Assembly: GCF_047675955.1 (NCBI RefSeq)
Contig: NC_132904.1
Span: 3,721,501-3,785,500, forward strand
Reading direction: 5' to 3'
DNA length: 64,000 bases
DNA from: Chlorocebus sabaeus
Taxonomy: Eukaryota; Chordata; Mammalia; Primates; Cercopithecidae
Shown: positions 56,870-64,000 of the stretch, piece after piece
How positions within the stretch are numbered: the first letter of the stretch is position 1
Layout of the letters: each line of letters opens with the position of its first letter
Notes under the pieces: model-generated
What the model saw: only the letters and a program-made list of their open reading frames with translations
Told to the model about the DNA's origin: nothing
The model's database searches: none
Program-made: the position numbers and the translations under genes

Positions 56870-57865
56870 AGCAGGGGTGGTGGTGGTGGTAGTGATAAGT
56901 GGTTGATGGCAGCCGTGGTGACACTGTTTGTGGTAATGGTGGTGGTGGTGGTGGTGATGATGGTGGTAGTGCTGGTGGTGGTGTTGGTCGTGATGATGAT
57001 GGTGGTGGTCATGGTGATGATAGTGATACTGGTGGTGGTGGTCATGGCGATGATGGTGATGCTGGTGGTGGCAGTCATGGTGATGATGCTGGTGGTGGTG
57101 GTGGTGGTGATGGTGGTGATGATGGTGGTGATGCTGGTGATGCTGGTGGTGGTGATGCTGGTAGTCGTGGTCGTGGTGGTGGTGATGCTGGTAGTCATGA
57201 TGATGATGGTGGTGATGCTGATGGTGGTGGTGATGGTGGTGATGCTGGTAGTCGTCATGGTGATGGTGATGCTGGTGGTGGTGGTCATGGTGATGATGCT
57301 GGTGGTGGTGATGGTGATGCTGGTAGTCGTCATGGTGATGATGGTGATGCTGGTGGTGGTGGTCATGGTGATGATGCTGGTGGTGGTGATGGTGGTGATG
57401 CTGGTAGTCGTCATGGTGATGATGGTGATGCTGGTGGTGGTGGTCATGGTGATGATGCTGGTGGTGGTGATGGTGATGCTGGTAGTCGTCATGGTGATGA
57501 TGGTGATGCTGGTGGTGGTGGTCATGGTGATGCTGGTGGTGGTGATGGTGGTGATGCTGGTAGTCGTCATGGTGATGATGGTGATGCTGGTGGTGGTGGT
57601 CATGGTGATGATGCTGGTGGTGGTGATGGTGGTGATGCTGGTAGTCGTGGTCATGGTAGTGGTGCTCATGGCGATGATGGTGATGCTGGTGGTGGCAGTC
57701 ATGGTGATGATGGTGGTGATGCTGGTAGTGATGGTCATGGTGATGATAGTGTTGATGCTGTTTTTGTTGGTGATGATGGTAGCGATTCTGTTGATGGTGG
57801 AAGTCATGGTGATTGATGGTGGTGGTGATGCTAGTAGCAATGATGCTAGTGGTGATGGTGACAGA
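56870..57865 (+). repeat. GGT/GAT trinucleotide array with a 78-bp higher-order repeat
   Basis: About 1 kb of ggt, gat, gct and cat triplets. In the centre, ggtagtcgtcatggtga starts units at 57247, 57322, 57403, 57481 and 57559, with a variant at 57640. Spacings are 75, 81, 78, 78 and 81, all multiples of three. Open frames of 300-345 codons on both strands (Val/Met-rich, Gly/Asp-rich, Thr/Ile-rich) follow from the triplet period. Confidence 0.96.
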
Positions 57866-58079
57866 GGTTTTAAGATGACAAAGGGATGATACTAGTCAAG
57901 TCTGGCACTCCACCTTGGTGAACCCTACTGCTCTGGCCATGAACAAATATTCTTCCTCATCCCAGCCCTGTGCAGCCTTCCCTCCCTTTGGAGGAAGCTC
58001 CTGGCTTTCCCCCTTCTAGTTCTTGAAATTCCATTTCTTTCCTCACATCCCCTCTTGATGTAGAGGAATCAAAACCACA

Positions 58080-58215
58080 CTGGGTACCCTTGAGAAAAAT
58101 TATTTTACCATTGTATGTCTCAGCTTTCTCATCTGTAAGTTGGATTTATATGCCCTGCAGATAGACACGCCCCGCAGGGTTGTTACAAGGGCTCACAGAG
58201 AAGAATGCAAAAGTG
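58080..58215 (+). repeat. MIR element
   Basis: 'tctcagctttctcatctgtaagttgg' then 'cagggttgttacaagggctcacagag' is the MIR core and following segment in order. Confidence 0.65.
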
Positions 58216-58317
58216 TAAAAGTCCATACACATACAAGAATTGTTACCAACAGCACTGATGGAATGGGCTTCCTGATAGTAATACTGGGAACACCAGCACT
58301 GCCAAGGCTCTGGCCAT

Positions 58318-58699
58318 GCAGCACTTTGGGAGGCTGAGGTGGGCAGATCACCTGTGAGGTCAGGAGTTTGAGACTAGCCTGGCCAACATGGCGCCTATAA
58401 TCCCAGTTACTCGAGAGGCTGAGGCGCGAGAATCACTGGAACCCAGGAGGCAGAGGTTGCGGTGAGCCGAGATCGCACTACTGCACTTCACCAACACGGT
58501 GAAACCCCGTCTCTACTGAAAGTGCAAAAACTAGCCGGGTGTGGTGGCGCATGCCCTGTAGTCCCAGCTACTCAGGAGACTGAGGCACAATAATCACTTG
58601 AACCCGGGAGGCGGAGGCTGCAGTGAGCTGAGATTGCGCCACTGCACTCCAGCCTGGGTGACAGAGTGAGACTCTGTCTCAAAAAAAAAAAAAAAAAAA
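58318..58699 (+). mobile_element. rearranged Alu with internal deletion and partial duplication
   Basis: Begins mid-Alu at cagcactttgggagg, with no ggccggg head. It runs to ccaacatgg, then skips about 65-70 bp to cgcctataatcccag. It continues to actgcacttca, then jumps back to ccaacacggtgaaacc and proceeds normally to the A tail. Part of the right monomer is therefore present twice. Confidence 0.9.
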
Positions 58700-59639
58700 T
58701 GCAGGGGTTTCTGTGTATTCTCCCGAGGCCTCTTTGTGCCAAGTGAGACCCTGGCTGGGTGAGCAGGGTGCCCGGCTTCTTCCTGCAGCACCGAAACATC
58801 CCGGCTTTGCCCCAGAGACACCCCTGGGGCCATCAGGCGGCCACTTGTTCCCACTTCCAGCCTGTCCCCAGTGGCCCCTGCCCTGCGTCTCACACCCCCT
58901 GGGTCTGTGTCACCTCCAAGGCTCACACAGTGGGTCCTCAGGGCAGGCGTCTGGGAGACGACCTTGCAGGTCAGACCCAGAATCTAGCAGTTTCCCTTCA
59001 CTCCTTCCTGTTCCGGGCCTTCCGAATAGATGGGAGGATCCTGTTTGGTGCCTGTGTGATGCTTTTATTTTCTATTTTTCTGTGTGGCGTGTAACAAGCA
59101 TGCAGAGAGGTTCACAAGACAATGCACATCCAGCGGGCAGTTATGACAAAAACCCCGTGGACCCAGCACCCCCAACCCCACCCCACACACGCCCTCTGCC
59201 TCCTCAGCTCCCTCCTCAGGATAACTGTCTCTGCCCAGGGCTGGTCTCGCATACAGTTGTTTCCTGATTTTATTTCTAGTCCCAGGCTCTTATTACAGCT
59301 CCAAACAGTGTCGTGGGGCTTTGCCCACTCATGAGCCATATGGAGACAGGATTGGCGTGTGCTGCGCTGTGCTGGCTTCTCTCCCAACAGCTGTCCCTGG
59401 TATCTGGGTCATGCGGGTAGATCTGGGTCACTTGTTTTCACTGTGAGGTCGTTCACTGGGAATTTGTCCCTCTGTTCCGCCATGGACAGTCCTAGGCCAC
59501 TTGCTGTGGGAGTCCCTACCCTTCTGTCACAGTGTAAACGTGGGTGCCCTTCCATTGCCCGTACCCCAGGAGTGACCGTGGTCAGGCTGGACACATCCTC
59601 TGCTTTTCTGAATTCTTCAACCCTGTCCTGCATGGACCT

Positions 59640-59968
59640 CGTCATCCCAGGCTGCTGTAACAGAACACTGAGGGCTGGGAGGGCTGAAATGCTGGTTCTG
59701 GGGGGCTGGACGGTCAGAGATGAGGGTGCCAACACGGCTGTTTCTGGGAAGGGCCCTCTGCCTGGCTTGCAGACAGCCTCTGTCTCTCTGTGTCCTCACC
59801 CACAGAAAGACAGAGACAGAGAAGAGCACTGTGCTGTCTCTTCTTAGGACGGCAGGAATCCCATCTTGGGGACCCCAGCTTCGTGACAAAACCCCATCAC
59901 ACTGTAAAGGCCCCATCACACTGGGGGTCCGTGAATTCTGGAGGGGATCACAAACACTTAGTCTGTAA
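59640..59968 (-). mobile_element. MaLR-type LTR, antisense, diverged
   Basis: 'ccaggctgctgtaacagaacac', 'tggcttgcagacagcctctg', 'gtcctcacccacagaaagac', 'gtgaattctggaggggatcacaaac': the reversed MaLR order. Confidence 0.7.
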
Positions 59969-59974
59969 GAGTAA

Positions 59975-60300
59975 TGGTTCCCACGTGTTGCCAGCTCACC
60001 ACTGACGGGCCCTTCCTCTGCGGACGTGCTGCATGTGCGATGATGATGTGGTTGTGATTGCCATTTGCGGTTCCCTCATTACTTCTGAGGCCGAGCACCT
60101 TTTTTGTGCATGTATTGGCCGGCTGTTTGTGTGTCATCTTTGGCCACGCGCCAGTTCGGGTCTTCTGCCTGTTTTTCTTTAGGCTTGTCTGTTTTGTGTT
60201 GATTTGTCGTCACTCCTTGTATACTTCAGAAGCAAGACCTTTGTCAGTGGTGCAGGTGTGCAGACGTCTGCTCCCAGAGCGTGGTTGGCCTTTTTTTCTG
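59975..60300. mobile_element. diverged old L1-related fragment
   Basis: 'gtgattgccatttgcggttccctcatt', 'gaggccgagcaccttttttgtgcatg', 'cactccttgtatacttcagaagcaagacctttgtcag' parallel the block at 50.9-51.1 kb. Confidence 0.55.
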
Positions 60301-60516
60301 GGGGCTGGGGACTCTTCCACACAGCTCTGGTGGTCCATAGTCCTCCTTGTAACTTGGAGAAGGTGGGCCTGGCCCAGTGCCTTCCACAGATGGCAGTGCG
60401 ACTCGACTGGGACCCCACAGCCTGCTGTCCCCCTTATTGAATGTGAAGGCTCCTTTCCATCTATGCCAGGGAGGCTGGTTTTCCACTTAAAACGGTGACT
60501 TAAAGAACTGCTTTAA

Positions 60517-60815
60517 GGCTGGGCGTGGTGGCTCACGCCTGTAATCCCAACATTTTGGGAGGCCAAGGCGGGCTGATCACCTGAGGTCAGGAATTTAAGA
60601 CCAGCCTGGCCAACATGGTGAAACCTCGTCTCTATTAAAAATGAGCCAGGCGTGGTGGCGGGCACCTGTAATCCCAGCTACTTGGGAGGCTGAGGCAGGA
60701 GAATCGCTTGAACCTGGAAGGCAGAGGTTGCAGTGAGTCAAGATCACACCACTGCACTACAGCCTGAGCAACAGAGCAGACTGTCTTTAAATAAATAAAT
60801 AAGTAAGTAAATAGC
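60517..60815 (+). mobile_element. Alu element, sense
   Basis: ggctgggcgtggtggctcacg to gactgtcttt, with a tail of aaat and aagt units. Confidence 0.95.
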
Positions 60816-61109
60816 GAGCTACTTTTAGAAATAAACGTGTCTGATTGACTGTGTTTGGAAAACTCTGCCCTGTGGCTTTGAGGATGACCGAGCAGTAGTC
60901 CCTTTCCCAGACAAGCTCCTTAACTTAAGGCTCTCAGAGATGCCTGGGTTGGGGGGCTTCAGATGTTTGTGTGGGGCAGTGGATACCATGGGGCTCTGAA
61001 GGTCCTGAAGCACCATGACAGTAATCCTGACCCTGATTCCGACACCAGCCAGTGCCTGTTGGGCGGCTGGCTTCAAACCGGACGTTTCTCATGGTTTTCC
61101 TCCAATCTC

Positions 61110-61225
61110 CAAAACAATCCTGCATGTTCAGTGTTGCCGTTCCTATTTTGCATGTAAGGATGTGGGCTCAGGGAAATTAAGCAGCTGGTCCGGGGTCTCA
61201 CAGTCCTGTGAGTTGCAGCCTGAGG
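61110..61225 (-). repeat. MIR-like fragment
   Basis: 'attttgcatgtaaggatgtgggctcagggaaattaagcagc' then 'ggggtctcacagtcc' is a reversed MIR core. Confidence 0.55.
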
Positions 61226-61408
61226 ATTTGCATGTGGTTCACCTGACAATGGAACCCCTCACTCCTTGGGCTCATACACAGAGAACCGACACAAACACCG
61301 TCCAGAGAAGGTGAGAACCAGAAGGGATGATAGTTACTGCTTAGTTCAAAATCTCTCCAACTTAGTAATGCGTAGGTCACTGTTAAGAGGGAGATCTCCT
61401 GCATTCAA

Positions 61409-61458
61409 ACAACAACAACAACAACAAAAACACACACACACACACAAAACAAAACAAA
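61409..61458 (+). repeat. (CAA)n(CA)n microsatellite
   Basis: aacaacaacaacaac passing into acacacacacac and aaaac units. Not attached to an obvious Alu body. Confidence 0.93.
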
Positions 61459-61501
61459 CTACTGTGAAACAGAAGTTCTATCTTTGAAAATGTGAATTAC
61501 A

Positions 61502-61780
61502 GCCCGGGCACGGTGGGTCACGCCTGTAATCCCAGCACTTTGGGAGGCTGAGGCAGGTGGATCACCTGAGGTCAGGAGTTTGAGACCAGCATGGCCAACA
61601 TGGTGAATCCCCGTCTCTACGAAAAATACAAAAAAGTAGCCGGGTGTGGTGGTGCGCACCTGTAATCCCGGCTACTCGGCAGGCTGAGGGAGGAGAATCG
61701 CTTGAATCCAGAGGCGGAGGTTGCAGTGAGCCAAGATCATGCCACTGCACTCCAAGCCTGGGCGACAGAGCAAGACTCTG

Positions 61781-61822
<42 letters not shown>
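61502..61822 (+). mobile_element. Alu element, sense, long A tail
   Basis: gcccgggcacggtgggtcacg through ctctgtcttt, then an uninterrupted A tail of about 39 bases to 61822. Flanked by gaattac and caattac. Confidence 0.95.
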
Positions 61823-61823
<1 letters not shown>

Positions 61824-62809
61824 AATTACCAGGGAAAAACTGTTTTGTCTTTAAAGATAGGTGTAGAGTCATGTATTTAGGTTATCATCTACATGTTGGC
61901 ACCAAATAAACATACCTGAGATGACCCTCAGATAACTTGGAGTTTCTGGACCCCAATTTGGGAAAACTCATTTAGAACGAGTCCTCTGTTTTTCAGAGGA
62001 AGAAATCTGGGCTTCTGACTACTGGGGATCGAATGCCTGGCTCATGGCAGGGCTGGCGTGGAGCCCTGGCGTTAAACTCTGACCTAGGGCCTCTCCCTTC
62101 CCCTGTAACAACTCGGGCTGCTCTGGTCATTATTGCTTTTTAAATTGGAGGTGACAAAACCCCAGGACTCCCTCCAACCCCTGTCCCTACAAAAGGAATT
62201 TATTAGTGTACATCATGGAGAAGCCTAAGATTGTCTGGTATCAGGCATAGTTGGATCCAGCCGCTCAAATGATGTCCCCAGGTAGCTCTCATTCCATCTC
62301 TTGGCCTGATTTCTCCATGGGAGTTTTATTCTGTGAGCAGCTCCCTCTCAGGATGGTCCCTGGAAGCTCCAGGGCTTATGTCCTCATAGGTCCAAGTCTG
62401 CGGAAAGAGAATGGCTCTGTGCTAGCTTTTTAGTGAGAGTCCTACAGCGTGCCCTGAATGATGTCCCTGCCTACCCAGAACCAGGGGCTAGGGGTGGGTG
62501 CACCCGCCCCAGTGTGACTGGCCAGGTCTGGGTCAGGGGTGTAGGGAAGATGGCTTGCCAAGGATGGTTGAGGTGCTGGAACCAGCAGAAGGAGGAGGCA
62601 GCAGGCAGGACCTCTGCAGGCCATAGTTAGAGATGTGCCTTCAGCTGGGATGCCAAGTACCTGGGCTCTTTGAAGCTCAGAGGAGGATATTGCTGTGACC
62701 TGCTTTCTCAGGGAGTAGGAATGCCTTCCCAAGGACATGAAAGGGGTGGGAGCTGTCACCCTTATCTCTGGGTGGCTCTGGTTGGAGCCATGGAACAGGG
62801 TATGGTGGA

Positions 62810-63240
62810 GTCCTATTAAACAGAAGTGTCGTTAGTCACCGTGTGTATAAACCCTCGGCAAAACATCAGCATACCCATGTTTGGTTCTTCCAAAATAGAA
62901 TGTTTTTGTTATCTTTAGAGCATTTAAAAATACAGGCAAATGACTCTATTAGCACAATTGTAATCTAAAATATTAATAAGCCACAAAAGCCAGCTTCCAA
63001 AGAAGTTACTAGCTGTTCCCTCGCAGAACATAAAACAGCTATGAGGACGCATTGTCCTGTCTACTAATGATTATGTTTTTGTTAAACAACCGTGGCAGAC
63101 TCCTGCATCCCCCGCCCTTTCTGTCTCATACGCCACTTTATTAAAACACTCTCAGAGCCCTGCTGCCATGCGGCATGTGCTGCTGTTTCATAGCAGCTGC
63201 TCTGTGTTTTAAAGACCAGCTTCCATGCTCGGGTTCACCC
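62810..63240. other. AT-rich repeat-free segment, candidate conserved non-coding element
   Basis: About 430 bp with no repeat signature and a concentration of homeodomain-, POU- and GATA-like words (aatctaaaatattaataagcc, ctactaatgattatg, tgttatcttta). It stands out from GC-rich flanks. Enhancer function is only a guess. Confidence 0.3.
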
Positions 63241-63601
63241 TCAAAATAGAGTTCTGCCAGGTCTGTGTGTTGCTTCAGGTTCCTTTGGGAGGATCCAGTC
63301 TCTGGCTTTGCTGTGGGGCCCAGGCCTTCCTCGTCCCCTCCCAGCTGTGGGGGTGCCTGCTCTGGGTTACTATGGCAACCCGGTGATGCTGGGTACCAAC
63401 CCTGCCTTTTTATTCTCCGCAGCCCCTCCTGCCGCTACAGGATATGGTGTCTGCAGAAAGTCACCTTGTGCAGCGGCCACTGTGGGCAGAGGGTTCAGGA
63501 GAGAGGGGCAGTGGCATGGCTCAAACATTCACGGGGTTAGAAACCTTCTTAGTGCTACATTGTGCTGCCAGTGTGGAGGGCAGTAGGCAGGGAAGAGTCT
63601 A

Positions 63602-63975
63602 TATTAGTCAGCTTGGGCTGCCATCATGAAATGCCCTAGAATGGGCAACTTAAACAACAGAAATGTATTTTCTCCCAATTCTGGAGTCTAGAAGCTGCAG
63701 ATCAAGAGCTGGCAGGGGAAGTTCCTGGTGAGGCCTCTCTTCCTGGCTTGCAGATGGCCACCTTCTTGCTGTGTCCTCACAGGGCCTTTCCTTGTGCATA
63801 CACACCTCTGCTATCTCTTCCTCTTCTTAAGAATGCCAGTCCTCTCAGGTCTGACATTATACCTTCATTTAATCTTAATTACCTCTATAAAGTCCTTTCT
63901 CCAAATCCAGTCACATTGAGGGGGTCATGGCTTCAACATAGTTTTGAGGGGGACATAAACATTTAGTCTGTTTCA
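63602..63975 (-). mobile_element. MaLR (MLT1/MST-type) LTR, antisense
   Basis: Begins atattagtcagcttgggctgcc and continues with gcaacttaaacaacagaaatg, tggcttgcagatggccacc, ttgctgtgtcctcac, cttcttaagaatgccagtcc, cttaattacctc, and a cataaacatttagtctgtt end. This is the best preserved of the LTRs here. Confidence 0.85.
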
Positions 63976-64000
63976 GAGGTGAAGAGTCACAGCTGTAAAC

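Larger units (their letters stand above)
46169..64000 (+). other. SHANK2: SHANK2 intron 4 of the short isoform (5' part)
   Basis: Begins gtaagg. No further SHANK2 exon is seen before the window ends, so the PDZ-encoding exons lie beyond it. The intron holds Alus, an old L1-like block, a GGTT/GGCT array, Tigger remnants, a GGT/GAT array, three antisense LTRs, and repeat-free stretches (46.4-46.7, 46.8-48.8, 52.6-53.3, 54.5-55.9, 62.0-63.2 kb) in which I see no gene. Confidence 0.85.

Noticed and set aside
56842..57889. ORFs of 305-345 residues on both strands (Val/Met-, Gly/Asp- and Thr/Ile-rich)
   Set aside because: These are products of a GGT/GAT triplet array that lacks stop codons in several frames. 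Low complexity on both strands at once argues against coding.
46169..64000. The next SHANK2 exon after the SH3 domain
   Set aside because: No segment continuing the frame with the expected post-SH3 residues and an acceptor in phase 1 was found, so it must lie beyond the window.

Overview
This is vertebrate nuclear DNA, almost certainly from an Old World monkey (Cercopithecidae). It is dense in Alu elements. Three of the youngest Alus (35148-35446, 35462-35760, 43063-43387) carry 'gatccggcc' where a human AluY has 'gatcgcgcc', and 'gcgtaaaccc' where a human AluY has 'gcgtgaaccc'. I know these variants from cercopithecid AluY (YRa-type) subfamilies. There is no bacterial or viral gene content.

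The only protein-coding gene I can support is SHANK2 (ProSAP1/CortBP1), a postsynaptic scaffold, read on the + strand. Four coding exons are visible: a short alternative first exon (15771-15807, N-terminus MKSLLNAFTKKE), a 319-bp linker exon (20686-21004), and two exons that together encode the SH3 domain (33683-33852 and 46055-46168). Joined, they give one continuous frame of 213 codons plus one base. All junctions are GT-AG and the intron phases (1, 2, 1, 1) agree. The window therefore holds the start of the short, ankyrin-less isoform up to just past its SH3 domain. The PDZ, proline-rich and SAM regions lie downstream, and the ankyrin-repeat exons of the long isoform lie upstream.

Layout: 1-15.77 kb is sequence upstream of the alternative first exon, and intronic for the long isoform. 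15.81-20.69 kb is an intron with a 31-bp minisatellite and a MaLR LTR split by an Alu. 21.0-33.68 kb is an intron with dinucleotide repeats, a GGAT array and several Alus. 33.85-46.05 kb is an intron with two Alus placed head-to-tail at one duplicated target site and a 3-kb GGAT/GGGT satellite. 46.17-64.0 kb is the start of a large intron with an old L1-like block interrupted by two Alus, a GGTT/GGCT array, Tigger remnants, a roughly 1-kb GGT/GAT array with a 78-bp higher-order period, and more Alu and MaLR copies.

I found no new biological system. What deserves a second look is the internal promoter and first exon, the in-frame cassette that bisects the SH3 domain, several structured tandem arrays (including strong G-quadruplex and Z-DNA candidates), inverted Alu pairs likely to be RNA-edited, the double Alu at one target site, and a few repeat-free AT-rich stretches that look like conserved non-coding elements. 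Repeat family names come from recognition of consensus features, not from a database search.
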